From: Phycisphaeraceae bacterium
Lineage (GTDB): Bacteria > Planctomycetota > Phycisphaerae > Phycisphaerales > UBA1924
DNA: 64,000 nt
Reading direction: 5' to 3'
Assembly (NCBI GenBank): GCA_019636795.1
Contig: JAHBWW010000004.1
Span: 62,001 to 126,000, forward strand
Shown: positions 8,326 through 16,787 of the stretch, in pieces
Numbering within the stretch: position 1 is the first letter of the stretch
Layout: each line of letters starts with the position of its first letter
Position numbers and translations under genes: made by a program
The notes under the pieces: generated by a model
Databases searched by the model: none
What the model was told of the DNA's origin: nothing
The model's input: the letters and a program-made list of their open reading frames with translations, nothing else

Positions 8326-11300
8326 GCCCGGACCTGCTGAGACGGGTCGAGGAAGTTTTCGGCCTGGTGATAGAACTTCCTCGCGACGATCGACAGGCAT
8401 TTCTCGACGAACAACGCCTCGATCCGCTTGTGCGGGCCGAGGTTGAGAGTCTGCTCGCGCACGCTTCGTCGGACGAGGGCATTCTTGATGCTCCACCAGT
8501 TGCTGCGCCGTTTGGTCAGACATTTGGCGGCGCGGCGCCATTCGAGAACCTTTCTGTTTCGTCCGAGATCGGATCCTACCGCATTCTCCGGTTTCTCGGT
8601 GCTGGAGGCATGGGCGTTGTGTATCTGGCAGAACAGAACCGCCCAAGGCGGACTGTTGCACTCAAACTTGTTCGCGGTGGAGTCGTCTCGCCAACACTTG
8701 TGCGACGATTTGAGCGTGAGGCAGAGATCCTTGGCCGTCTTCAACACCCTGGAATCGCGCAGATTTATGAGGCCGGTATTGCAGCCGTTCATGGTCACGA
8801 TCAGCCGTTTCTGGCGATGGAACTTGTCGAAGGCCCGCCGATAACAGACTTCGTCGCGACGCGACATCTTTCGATCGATGCAACACTCGAACTCTTCGCG
8901 CTGATTTGCGATGCAGTTCATCACGCCCATCAGCGCGGCATCATCCATCGTGATCTCAAGCCGAGCAACATACTTGTGGACCCTCGAGGCCAGCCGAAGG
9001 TGCTCGACTTTGGCGTTGCACGCATCGCGCGCGATGACGCGGACCATACAACGCTGCGGACGCACGATGGCCAGCTCGTGGGAACTCTTGCCTACATGAG
9101 TCCCGAGCAGATTACGGGGAATCCTGATGAAATTGACGTGAGGAGCGATGTCTATGCGCTGGGAGTTGTGCTCTATCAACTTCTCACCGGACGGTTACCA
9201 CACGATCTGACGAGCCGGTCGATGCCCGAAGCGGCACGGACGATCCTTGATGACCCGCCAACAAAACTAAGCAGCATCAACAAGGATCTCCGGGGCGAAG
9301 TCGACGTGATTGTGGCCAAGGCCATCGAAAAGGATGTTGATCGGCGATACCAGTCGGCCTCCGAACTGCGTGATGACATTCGCAGATTTCTCGATGGCAA
9401 GCCGATTCTTGCTCGGCAGGATTCGGCCTTGTATGTGCTTCGCAAGAGTCTTGATCGCTATCGCGGTCTGACTCGAGTGGCAGTGGCCAGCGTGGTGCTG
9501 CTTGCGGCATTGGCCAGTGTTGCAGTATTTCAGGCTCACCGTGTCGATGAGCTTCGGGATGATCTGCAGGTGACGCTTGATGAAACCAGGCAACGAGCCG
9601 AGGTTTTACGGCAGGTCAACTACTTCACGCGAATTGGTTTCGCACAGGCGGCGCTTCAGGCTGGAGATGTCGGTCGCGCCCGCACGCTGCTGGCGGAATG
9701 CGCATCCGACATGCGCAACTTCGAGTGGCACTATCTCAATACGCGCGCGGACCAGAGCATTCGCACTCGAGTGGTCAATCCGCGTGGCATCAACCTTACG
9801 CAATTTTCGCCGACGCTTGCAGCCACGTTTCGCTATGGGACCACATTGGAACTGTGGGATCTTGCAACTTTCGATCGCATTCCATTTGATACATCGGATC
9901 AGGTCTGGCCGGCTTTCGCAATGAGCAACTTTGGTGAAGCGTTTGCAATCGCAGAGCATGAACAAGCACAGATCATCAACCCGCGAAGTGGCGACCCGTA
10001 CTGGTCGACGCCACTGGCGACATCCGAGTTGCGCATCGACGTCAGCGCCGATGGCCGATGCGTTATCCTGGGCCATCGGACCGTAACTTGCTACAGACAA
10101 GATGAACCGGGCAATTCCGTCACATTCAATCTGATGCGACCAGCATCCGCAGTCCGTATTTCACCTGACGGCCTGTGGGCGGCGGCGGGATTTCACGATG
10201 GCAGCCTGGTCATCATGGATCTGACGAGCACGACGGGTAATCTCAGGGGGAGTGCGTATCCGAAGCATCGCAGTGGTGTGCGTTGTCTTGCTTTTTCGCC
10301 CGACAGCAGTGAAGTTGCTGTTGGCACCATTGATGGCTCCCTTGTGGTGTGGCCCGTGGGGAACACCGCTCCGGATCGCCCGCGACTCATGGTGCCTCTT
10401 CACGAGAACAAAATTTCTGCAATCGCGTGGCGGGCAGACGGGAAGCGCATCGCGACAGGTAGTACTGACAACAGAATTCGCGTTATCGAAGCCGATTCCG
10501 GATACCTTGTCACAACCCGCATCGGTCATTCACACACAGTTCTTTCGCTTCAGTTCTTCGGTGAAGAAGAAGTTGTCTCAGCGTCACTCGACGGCACACT
10601 GCGTGCATGGAGCATTGCACCAAGCCTGGAGGAAACGCCATTGGCATTTGGCTCATCCATTTATGGGCTCGCCTTGAGCCCCGATGGTCGAACTGCATAC
10701 ATCGCAGGCACGATGTCCAGCATTGTCGCTGTTGACATCGATACCTTTTCTGTGAAGGAGTCCTGGAAGCATGACTCACGTTTCATCCGCCACATGATCA
10801 TGATGGAGGGGCAAAATACCGCATTGATGGCTTCATCGGAGGGAAACGTTTTATCCTTCGACACAAAGAGCAAAGCGGTTGTGTCCACTCCTAGCCAATC
10901 GGGATTGATCAATGAAGTGGCGTGGTCCCCCACACTCCGCCGTGCGTTTGCGGCCGGAGTTGATGGCGTTACATGGCACAAGTTTGATGGGACGGCCCTT
11001 GGTCCCGCCCAAAGTCTTATTGCTGATGGAGAAGTATTTTCTTTGGCAACTACCTCGGATGGCGGCGTCCTTGCGATGGGGTACGCTGATGGGCGTGTAT
11101 GCATTCACAATCTCATTACGGATACGAGGCGACTTCTCCCTGTCTCCATAGAGGGGCAAGTGTGGTCATTGATGTTCACGCCTGATGATGCGAATCTTAT
11201 CGTGACTGGCGAGGATGCCACGGTGCTTGCATACAACCTGCACACTGGGCATCAACGACGATTCATTGGGCACCTCGGGCCCGTCTACGCGTGCGTGCTC

Positions 11301-11516
11301 TCACCCGATGGTTCGCGGCTTGTGACGGGCAGTTTTGACAACACCGTGCGTGTCTGGGCGCTGGATCACGCGAGCGAACTCATCTCTCTCCGCGGCAACA
11401 CGTCAAGCGTGCACGGGCTCAAGTTCTCGGCAGATGGAACGCGGATCCTTGCGATCGCCGATGATGGGCGGATGTTTGTCTGGCATGCGCCGGGGGAGCC
11501 ATCCCTGAGCCCTTGA
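8322..11516 (+). CDS. Membrane Ser/Thr protein kinase with extracytoplasmic WD40 repeats
   Basis: A 1064-residue protein. Residues 1-80 form the short helical region common to sigma-linked planctomycete kinases (LVRAEVESLLAHASSDEGILDAP). The kinase domain follows, with LGAGGMGVVYLAEQ (about 92), VALKLV, HRDLKPSNILV (about 208), DFGVARI (about 230), MSPEQI and SDVYALGVVLYQLLTG, so all catalytic motifs are present. A single membrane segment lies near residues 382-402 (VAVASVVLLAALASVAVF). Beyond it are a short coiled coil and a beta-propeller of WD40-type repeats, e.g. GHLGPVYACVLSPDGSRL followed by TGSFDNTVRVW. The kinase is thus probably cytoplasmic with a sensing propeller across the membrane. 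GTG start, 4-base overlap with the sigma factor gene. Confidence 0.92.
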   Translation: MSPDLLRRVEEVFGLVIELPRDDRQAFLDEQRLDPLVRAEVESLLAHASSDEGILDAPPVAAPFGQTFGGAAPFENLSVSSEIGSYRILRFLGAGGMGVVYLAEQNRPRRTVALKLVRGGVVSPTLVRRFEREAEILGRLQHPGIAQIYEAGIAAVHGHDQPFLAMELVEGPPITDFVATRHLSIDATLELFALICDAVHHAHQRGIIHRDLKPSNILVDPRGQPKVLDFGVARIARDDADHTTLRTHDGQLVGTLAYMSPEQITGNPDEIDVRSDVYALGVVLYQLLTGRLPHDLTSRSMPEAARTILDDPPTKLSSINKDLRGEVDVIVAKAIEKDVDRRYQSASELRDDIRRFLDGKPILARQDSALYVLRKSLDRYRGLTRVAVASVVLLAALASVAVFQAHRVDELRDDLQVTLDETRQRAEVLRQVNYFTRIGFAQAALQAGDVGRARTLLAECASDMRNFEWHYLNTRADQSIRTRVVNPRGINLTQFSPTLAATFRYGTTLELWDLATFDRIPFDTSDQVWPAFAMSNFGEAFAIAEHEQAQIINPRSGDPYWSTPLATSELRIDVSADGRCVILGHRTVTCYRQDEPGNSVTFNLMRPASAVRISPDGLWAAAGFHDGSLVIMDLTSTTGNLRGSAYPKHRSGVRCLAFSPDSSEVAVGTIDGSLVVWPVGNTAPDRPRLMVPLHENKISAIAWRADGKRIATGSTDNRIRVIEADSGYLVTTRIGHSHTVLSLQFFGEEEVVSASLDGTLRAWSIAPSLEETPLAFGSSIYGLALSPDGRTAYIAGTMSSIVAVDIDTFSVKESWKHDSRFIRHMIMMEGQNTALMASSEGNVLSFDTKSKAVVSTPSQSGLINEVAWSPTLRRAFAAGVDGVTWHKFDGTALGPAQSLIADGEVFSLATTSDGGVLAMGYADGRVCIHNLITDTRRLLPVSIEGQVWSLMFTPDDANLIVTGEDATVLAYNLHTGHQRRFIGHLGPVYACVLSPDGSRLVTGSFDNTVRVWALDHASELISLRGNTSSVHGLKFSADGTRILAIADDGRMFVWHAPGEPSLSP

Positions 11517-11872
11517 TTCAAGGGTGCCTTGTGAAGCGAACCAGAGGGCATTCGCGATGCAAGGTGCGTCAAGATAAGCATCTGAAGTCCGGAAACCAGG
11601 TTGCAGCGGTCGGCTCTGGCTGATGGCATCGGGCCAGATCAGATCGGATGGTCAGGTTCCAAATCGGGGAATCGGCCCAAGTACAATTCACTTGACAGCG
11701 GAAGGAACTTCTGGTACCTTGAGTTTCGATGGGGTTGTTCTGATCCCTGCTGCTTGGTTTGTAAGCAAAATACGTTTATCTCTACGGCGACCGGAGAGAG
11801 TCTCCGTCGAGAGGCGATCCATTTGCTTGTGCAATGGATCTTTGTCTGTGCATCTATTGAGGAGACAAGATA
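11517..11872. other. Gene-free stretch: leader region of the PEP-CTERM gene
   Basis: No gene was found here. The first 170 bases hold nothing recognisable; the rest contains a consensus promoter (11692-11720) and two small hairpins in what would be a leader of about 145 bases before the PEP-CTERM gene. Confidence 0.6.
11692..11720 (+). promoter_or_regulatory. Sigma-70-type promoter of the PEP-CTERM protein gene
   Basis: TTGACA at 11692-11697, a 17-base spacer, and TACCTT at 11715-11720. Transcription would start near 11727 and leave a long leader. Within the leader are CGGAGA-GAG-TCTCCG (about 11791-11805) and a hairpin GATCCATT(T)GC-TTGT-GCAATGGATC (11816-11840) followed by TTTGTC. Confidence 0.65.
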
Positions 11873-12604
11873 ATGAAGAGGTTCACTGTACTGTGCGTGG
11901 CAACTGTGTGTGCCCTTGCTGGCGGGGCGAGTGCTGATATCGGTTTTGTCAGCGGGCAGGATTTGCGCGATGGGGGTCAGGCCACTCATTTCGGCAGCAT
12001 TTTCGGTCAGGTTGGCACCCGCGGAGGCACGGGCGACTCGTTCGTTGCCCGCGCGCTGCTTCAGGCGCCGCCAAACGCCTATTTCATCGATGATGTGCCG
12101 CATTCTCACACATTCGGCGGCTCTGAGTTCGCGGGGAACAACCTGATCACAGGCCAGCCCTTCACAATTACTTCAGCCAAGACGAGCCTTGGCGGAAATC
12201 TGTACCTGATTCAGGTCGAGATGGGGACGCAAGGTCCTTGGCAGCCGACCCCTGGGCTGACCGCACCGAACGGCAACGTCTTCCAGTCGTGGCGTCTGGA
12301 TGTCGGCATGCTTGCAGCAGGCACCGACGCGATTGATTTTGCCAATCCCATCACCGTCATGAGTTCAGGATTCAGCATCTTCAACTCAGTTGGCGGTTCG
12401 CTGGGAACCTTTGCTCTGACACTCAACGGCAGCACCGCTTCTTCCGTCGCGGGCATTGGTGTCGTCGGCCTTGGTGGGGGGGACATCGGCGGATTTGACC
12501 TTGCCAGGATCCAGCTCTTCTGGACGGTCGAGATCATTCCGGCACCCGGCACCGCCAGTCTGATCGGTCTGGGCGGGTTGGTTGCGATGCGCCGCCGTCG
12601 GTGA
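11873..12604 (+). CDS. Secreted protein with PEP-CTERM-type sorting signal
   Basis: A 243-residue exported protein: signal peptide MKRFTVLCVATVCALAGGASA, a beta-rich body without a domain I recognise, and a C-terminus IIPAPGTASLIGLGGLVAMRRRR, i.e. a PAPG motif, a hydrophobic stretch and an arginine cluster. This is the tripartite signal used by exosortase-dependent (PEP-CTERM) sorting; no exosortase is in the window. GAGGAG lies about 8 bases before the ATG. It is transcribed from its own promoter and followed by a terminator. The body mentions no catalytic motif; an extracellular matrix or surface role is only a guess. Confidence 0.85.
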   Translation: MKRFTVLCVATVCALAGGASADIGFVSGQDLRDGGQATHFGSIFGQVGTRGGTGDSFVARALLQAPPNAYFIDDVPHSHTFGGSEFAGNNLITGQPFTITSAKTSLGGNLYLIQVEMGTQGPWQPTPGLTAPNGNVFQSWRLDVGMLAAGTDAIDFANPITVMSSGFSIFNSVGGSLGTFALTLNGSTASSVAGIGVVGLGGGDIGGFDLARIQLFWTVEIIPAPGTASLIGLGGLVAMRRRR

Positions 12605-12633
12605 GTTTTGGGTTCATGATTGACATCGTGTAG

Positions 12634-12675
12634 GCAGGCTCCGTCTCAGTGGCGGGGCCTGCTTCTTTATGTTTT
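12634..12675 (+). terminator. Rho-independent terminator after the PEP-CTERM gene
   Basis: Stem GCAGGCTCCG (12634-12643) with CGGGGCCTGC (12653-12662), one G-T pair, a 9-base loop, followed by TTCTTTATGTTTT. It lies 29 bases after the stop. Confidence 0.8.
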
Positions 12676-12690
12676 GGCGCTCGGCCACAC

Positions 12691-13761
12691 TCATGAGGCC
12701 TGTTCAAAGTCGATGCCAAGTTTGCCGAGGATCGCTTCGAGATCACCTGCCTGCTCGATGGACCAACTTGCGGACGGATGGGCCGACTGTTCTCCTCGGA
12801 CCGCCGAGGCGAACGCTGTGAACTGATTGATGAACTTGTCTCCGCCGTGTTCGATGACAATCGTGCTCTGCCCGGGGCCGTGCGGGTGTTGTGCAGACCG
12901 TTCGACGTGAAGCTGAGCCCACTTTGGATCTGGCGACCAGGGCCAGTCGGTCCAGACGCTTCCCCATGCACCGGTCAGGCGCACTTCCTTCCGCCCGGGC
13001 CTGTCCATACGGGCTTCGAATGCGAAAGAGACATCGGAGTTCAGACGGCCCTCGACGCGGACTCGCTCATCAATTCCAGATGTCTCGCCGGCGAGCGGGG
13101 GCGCGATGGCACCCTGGGCGTGCCATTGGCTCGCGCTCGAGTCGGTCAGCGAACACCGCGTGACAGAGCGGATGAAACTGACGGGATAGCACCCGATATC
13201 CATCATCGTGCCGCCAGCGAGCGCATGGCTGTAGCGCGTTGCTTCGCGACCGGCGGCCTTCATGTCGGTTTCGAACCAGGCCTCGACGTGCTGCAAAGGT
13301 CCAATTGGTCCTGCCGGATCGCGAGCGATGCGTGCCAGTTCGGCGGTCTGCGGGTGGTGCAGGTACATGAATCCTTCCAGGAGGATGCGCTGGTGTCGCT
13401 CGGCGGCAGCAAAGAGTTGCTCGGCTTGCGCTCTGGTCCAGCAGAGGGGCTTTTCGCACAGCACATGAAACCCGGCTTCGAGCAATCGCGTGCACCACTG
13501 CGGATGCATCCGGTTGGGCAGCGTCAGGTACACAGCATCGATAACCTGTCGCAGGTCGGCTCGCTCGAACAGGTCGGCGTATGTCCCGGCGTGTTCGATG
13601 CCGAACTGCTGGGCGAAGGTCTTTGCCCGAGCCGCATCGCGTGAACATACTGCAGTGATTCGGTTTCCTTCTGCCGAGGCCAGCAGTGGGGCGACTTTGC
13701 GCGCGATGTCGCCGGTTCCGATGATGGCCCAACGAAGTTCTGGCATTTTGATCGTTCCCAT
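12691..13761 (-). CDS. Gfo/Idh/MocA family oxidoreductase
   Basis: A 356-residue NAD(P)-dependent dehydrogenase of the glucose-fructose oxidoreductase / inositol dehydrogenase family. The N-terminal Rossmann fold is WAIIGTGDIARKVAP, followed by ITAVCSRDAARAKTFA, DAVYLTLPNRMHPQW and GFHVLCEKPL with the conserved Glu-Lys-Pro; GTMMDIGCYPVSFIRSV supplies the C-terminal domain residues (D and C in the usual active-site helix). Substrate is probably a sugar or cyclitol but cannot be specified. ATG at 13761 (MGTIKMPELR) is preferred over 13788; MPELR at 13746 is another option. It is divergent from the NAD-epimerase gene, about 76 bases apart. Confidence 0.9.
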   Translation of the reverse strand: MGTIKMPELRWAIIGTGDIARKVAPLLASAEGNRITAVCSRDAARAKTFAQQFGIEHAGTYADLFERADLRQVIDAVYLTLPNRMHPQWCTRLLEAGFHVLCEKPLCWTRAQAEQLFAAAERHQRILLEGFMYLHHPQTAELARIARDPAGPIGPLQHVEAWFETDMKAAGREATRYSHALAGGTMMDIGCYPVSFIRSVTRCSLTDSSASQWHAQGAIAPPLAGETSGIDERVRVEGRLNSDVSFAFEARMDRPGRKEVRLTGAWGSVWTDWPWSPDPKWAQLHVERSAQHPHGPGQSTIVIEHGGDKFINQFTAFASAVRGEQSAHPSASWSIEQAGDLEAILGKLGIDFEQAS

Positions 13762-13837
13762 TGCCTTTTCCCGCAACCCGAGTGACAATCAACGGTATCA
13801 AAGAACGGGGTCGCGCACCGTTACGGAGACTTCGTCC

Positions 13838-15001
13838 ATGTCCATCGATCGTCGGGAGTTTATCGTCGGCACCTCGGCTGTGCTTGCTGCTGCGGCCGCT
13901 CTTCCTGCTTTTGCTTTTGCGGGCAAGATAAGCAGGAAGCCCATGCGCATCCTCTATCTTGGTGGCACCGGCTTTCTCGGGCCGCACATGGTGACCGACG
14001 CACTGGCCAAGGGGCATCATGTCACGCTGTTTAATCGCGGTCGCAGCAACCCGCACCTGTTCCCCGAGGTCGAGAAGCTCGAAGGCGACCGCTATGGCGA
14101 TATCTCCGCGCTCGAAGGCAAGACCTGGGATGTCGTGATCGACACATTCACCTACACGCCTGACACGGTCGGGCGCACGGCCGAACTGCTCAAGAATTCG
14201 GTCGGGCAGTACATTGTTGTTTCGACCGTGTCGGTGTATCGCGACTACGGCACGCCGGGCATGGATGAGGACGCCCCGCTGGCCGAGATTCCCGACGACG
14301 TTGCCGCCGCGATCCCGACGCACCGCGAGGTTGGGCAGCACTACGGCGCAATGAAAGCCCGCTGCGAGAAGCGCGTGGCTGAGATCATGCCGGGCAGGAC
14401 GTGCGTGGTGCGTCCGGGGTTGATCGTGGGTCGCGGCGATGACACGGATCGGTTCACCTACTGGCCAGCGCGCGTCGCGCGCGGCGGCGAGGTGCTTGCT
14501 CCGGGCGAGAGCGGGCACTTCACGCAGTCGATCGACGTGCGCGATCTGGCGGTGTTCATCAACCATTGCGCCGAGGCGCAGTTGATGGACACCTTCAACG
14601 CCGACTCCCCGGCAGCCGAGCGCACGATGGGCCAGTTGCTCGAGACCAGCCGTGATGTCAGCGGATCGAACGCGACGTTCACGTGGGCTGATGCCGAGTT
14701 TCTGGCGGCCAATGGTGTTGGCGCGTGGTCGCACATGCCCTGCTGGGTGCCGCCCGCGGGCAACTATGCCGGTTTCGGTCAAGTGAGCACGAAGAGGGCG
14801 ATGGCGGCGGGGCTCAAGGTCCGCCCGCTGGCCGACACCGTCGGCGATACGCTCGCGTGGCTGGCCGAAGTTCCTGAGCGTGAAGAAGAGCGGTCGGCAG
14901 CCGAGGCCCGGCGCGAGCGGCTCAAGACGGCGCCGCGCGCAGGCCTGACCCCCGAGCGCGAGGCTGAGGTGCTCAAGGCCTGGCACGCGCGCGAGGGTTG
15001 A
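13838..15001 (+). CDS. NAD-dependent epimerase/dehydratase with Tat-like signal
   Basis: A 387-residue extended short-chain dehydrogenase. It begins with a twin-arginine-like export signal (MSIDRREFIVGTSAVLAAAAALP), then the Rossmann motif ILYLGGTGFLGPHMV, later YIVVSTVSVYRDYG and YGAMKARCEKRV, the Tyr-x-x-x-Lys catalytic pair expressed as Y-G-A-M-K. Export of a folded, cofactor-loaded enzyme would fit the Tat route. The sugar-nucleotide or other substrate is unknown. ATG at 13838 has GGAG 9 bases upstream; the longer in-frame extension to 13490 overlaps the divergent oxidoreductase and is not credible. Confidence 0.88.
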   Translation: MSIDRREFIVGTSAVLAAAAALPAFAFAGKISRKPMRILYLGGTGFLGPHMVTDALAKGHHVTLFNRGRSNPHLFPEVEKLEGDRYGDISALEGKTWDVVIDTFTYTPDTVGRTAELLKNSVGQYIVVSTVSVYRDYGTPGMDEDAPLAEIPDDVAAAIPTHREVGQHYGAMKARCEKRVAEIMPGRTCVVRPGLIVGRGDDTDRFTYWPARVARGGEVLAPGESGHFTQSIDVRDLAVFINHCAEAQLMDTFNADSPAAERTMGQLLETSRDVSGSNATFTWADAEFLAANGVGAWSHMPCWVPPAGNYAGFGQVSTKRAMAAGLKVRPLADTVGDTLAWLAEVPEREEERSAAEARRERLKTAPRAGLTPEREAEVLKAWHAREG

Positions 15002-15021
15002 GCCGGCACCGCTTTCACGCA

Positions 15022-15441
15022 TTACTGATCGGCGTCGAGCGCCTCGAGCAGTCTCTCCGCGCGCACGACGATCGCGGTCAGGTGGCCGGTGTCGAACATC
15101 CCGCCCAGATGCCCTTCGCAGAAGCGTTCCTGCCGCAGGTGAGCGGTCAGCAGCCGGGCAAGATCTTCGGCGGTGGCGGCCTCGAGTGCGGCGGCGTCGT
15201 TGACGAGGCGCTGGGCTTCGGGCGTGCCCGCCCAGGCAGGCCAGTCGAAGTCTGCCTTCACCCATCCCAGGCGGTACATGTCATCCATGAAGCGGCTGGC
15301 GCCGTCGCTGAAGTCATACATCGGCATACCGCCGCCGAACTTCATCACCCCGAACGTGAAGGTGTCGCCAGTGAAGACTCGCTTGTACGCGACCAGACCC
15401 TCGAGTTGCTCGCGCAGGCCTGGTTCTTTCTCATCGGTCAT
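15022..15441 (-). CDS. DUF6508-like protein
   Basis: A 139-residue soluble protein. The C-terminal half (AEDLARLLTAHLRQERFCEGHLGGMFDTGHL followed by a final helix) resembles the DUF6508 family, whose conserved signature is an RFCEG-type motif plus a GHL-type motif; function unknown. The N-terminal half (YDFSDGASRFMDDMYRLGWV) is also usual for that family. It lies 9 bases downstream of the metallo-hydrolase gene at 15451-16461 on the same strand, so the two are likely co-transcribed. Assignment rests on motif memory, not on a search. Confidence 0.7.
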   Translation of the reverse strand: MTDEKEPGLREQLEGLVAYKRVFTGDTFTFGVMKFGGGMPMYDFSDGASRFMDDMYRLGWVKADFDWPAWAGTPEAQRLVNDAAALEAATAEDLARLLTAHLRQERFCEGHLGGMFDTGHLTAIVVRAERLLEALDADQ

Positions 15442-15450
15442 GGCTGTCTC

Positions 15451-16461
15451 TTACGCCTGATCTTCGACGAGTTCGAACCATCCCTTGCCATCGTCGCGCA
15501 CGCGGCGTACAGGATTGCCCGGCTCGTGATCGAGCACAAGCAGCCAGTCGTGCTCAGCGGCTTCCTTGAGAAACCAGTGACGCGAGAGCATGCTGGTGTA
15601 CGGCTCGACGTCGTACGCGAGGCTGTAGGCCGCGCCGACGTGCCAGGCCGTGGGCATGACGTCAGGTGTGAAGACGACGGTACGATCCTTCGTGTCCGTG
15701 AACAGGATCGCCTGCTGGCCCCACGTATGTCCCGGCGTAAGGAACACGCGCACGCCGGGGAGCACCTCGATCATGCGCTCGCTGGCGGCGGTTTTGGGCA
15801 GTTCATCGCGGTGGGGCTTGCGGCCGAGCGGGAAGGGGCGCGGCGCATCGATGAGCACGAGCCGCTCGCGGCCGCCATCGAGCGCGAGGGCTTCATCTTC
15901 GAGCGGCAGCAGGTGATCGCGGTAATAGGTGCGGGTCATGACCGAGTCGCCCGCGCGGGCATCGACCCATTCGCGCCGTTGCACGAACACGCGCGCGTTG
16001 GGGAAGGTGAGTTTGACGCGCGGCTCATCGCCCGAAGCGGCTCCGGGCCGATCGGCGACCCAGTCGGGCGTCTCGCCTTCGCGCACGCGCCGCGTGAGCC
16101 CGCCCGCGTGATCGAAGTGCAGGTGGCTGACGATGACGGCGTCGATGGTTTCGGGCGCGATGCGGATCTCGGCCAGTGCGGTTTGGATGGTGCGGCCGTC
16201 GAGGCCGAAGATCGCGGCCATCTTGGCGTCGAGCTTGTCGCCGGTGCCGGTCTCGATGAGAATGCGCCGCGGCCGCCCGACGTCGGGGTCGGGCGCTTCG
16301 CTTTCGAGCAGGATGCAGTTGTGGCTGAGTTCGATGCGGTTCTTGTCGTCGGTGGGCGCGGATCGGCTCCAGACGACGCGGGGGATGAGGCCGAACATTC
16401 CGCCGCCGTCGAGCAGCAGTCTTCCGGCCCGAAGCACGGTCCATGTGTATCGACTGGTCAT
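15451..16461 (-). CDS. Metallo-beta-lactamase-fold hydrolase
   Basis: A 336-residue enzyme of the MBL superfamily. The zinc-binding signature HLHFDHAGG is at about residue 112, with a later His in LTPGHTWGQQAIL, an Asp in TPDVMPTAW and a His near DHEPGN. The N-terminal strand part reads HNCILLESEAP and RRILIETGTGDKL, close to the AHL-lactonase/quinoprotein-relay-like branch with broad hydrolase activity. Substrate unknown. ATG at 16461 starts at MTSRYTWTVLRAG; the same frame is open to 17013, but that part is proline/threonine-rich and antisense to other genes. Probable operon with the DUF6508-like gene. Confidence 0.88.
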   Translation of the reverse strand: MTSRYTWTVLRAGRLLLDGGGMFGLIPRVVWSRSAPTDDKNRIELSHNCILLESEAPDPDVGRPRRILIETGTGDKLDAKMAAIFGLDGRTIQTALAEIRIAPETIDAVIVSHLHFDHAGGLTRRVREGETPDWVADRPGAASGDEPRVKLTFPNARVFVQRREWVDARAGDSVMTRTYYRDHLLPLEDEALALDGGRERLVLIDAPRPFPLGRKPHRDELPKTAASERMIEVLPGVRVFLTPGHTWGQQAILFTDTKDRTVVFTPDVMPTAWHVGAAYSLAYDVEPYTSMLSRHWFLKEAAEHDWLLVLDHEPGNPVRRVRDDGKGWFELVEDQA

Positions 16462-16588
16462 AGGGGCGATGGTAGGGGCAGTGGCAGGGTTAACGGCAGG
16501 GATAATGGCAGGGGCGGTGGCACGCCGATCGTCCTGATCGAGCGATGCAGGAGTGTGGTATGCTGCTGCATACTTCGGAGTCTGCACG

Positions 16589-16753
16589 ATGAACAGAACG
16601 GTTGTGGTCCTGATCGTGATTGTGGGTGCGGCGGCAGTGTCGGCGGTGCTGGGCCGCGTGCTCTTCGGCTCGAACGGGGCCGCGATTGGCGGGGCGGTGG
16701 GCGGTGCGCTCGGCGGCGTGCTGTGGGCGAGTTCGAGAAAGAAAGCGGGCTGA
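16589..16753 (+). CDS. Small membrane protein with glycine-zipper
   Basis: A 54-residue protein: MNRTVVVLIVIVGAAAVSAVLG forms one membrane helix, and GSNGAAIGGAVGGALGGVLWA a second, glycine-zipper-like helix that could pack in the membrane; it ends with a basic tail. CGGAG lies 8 bases before ATG 16589, and an extended -10-like TGGTATGCT lies near 16555. Function unknown. It is followed after 34 bases by the next membrane protein gene on the same strand. Confidence 0.6.
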   Translation: MNRTVVVLIVIVGAAAVSAVLGRVLFGSNGAAIGGAVGGALGGVLWASSRKKAG

Positions 16754-16787
16754 GCGATCAGCGCGGTGTGTATTGAAAGGATGCAGC

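Noticed and set aside
13070-15265. A 731-residue minus-strand open frame
   Set aside because: It is arginine-rich, lies antisense to the clear epimerase gene and partly shadows the oxidoreductase; its only family-like segments are out-of-frame echoes.
14998-16776. A 592-residue plus-strand open frame
   Set aside because: It runs antisense to the DUF6508-like and metallo-hydrolase genes, which have clear motifs; high GC content keeps such shadow frames open.
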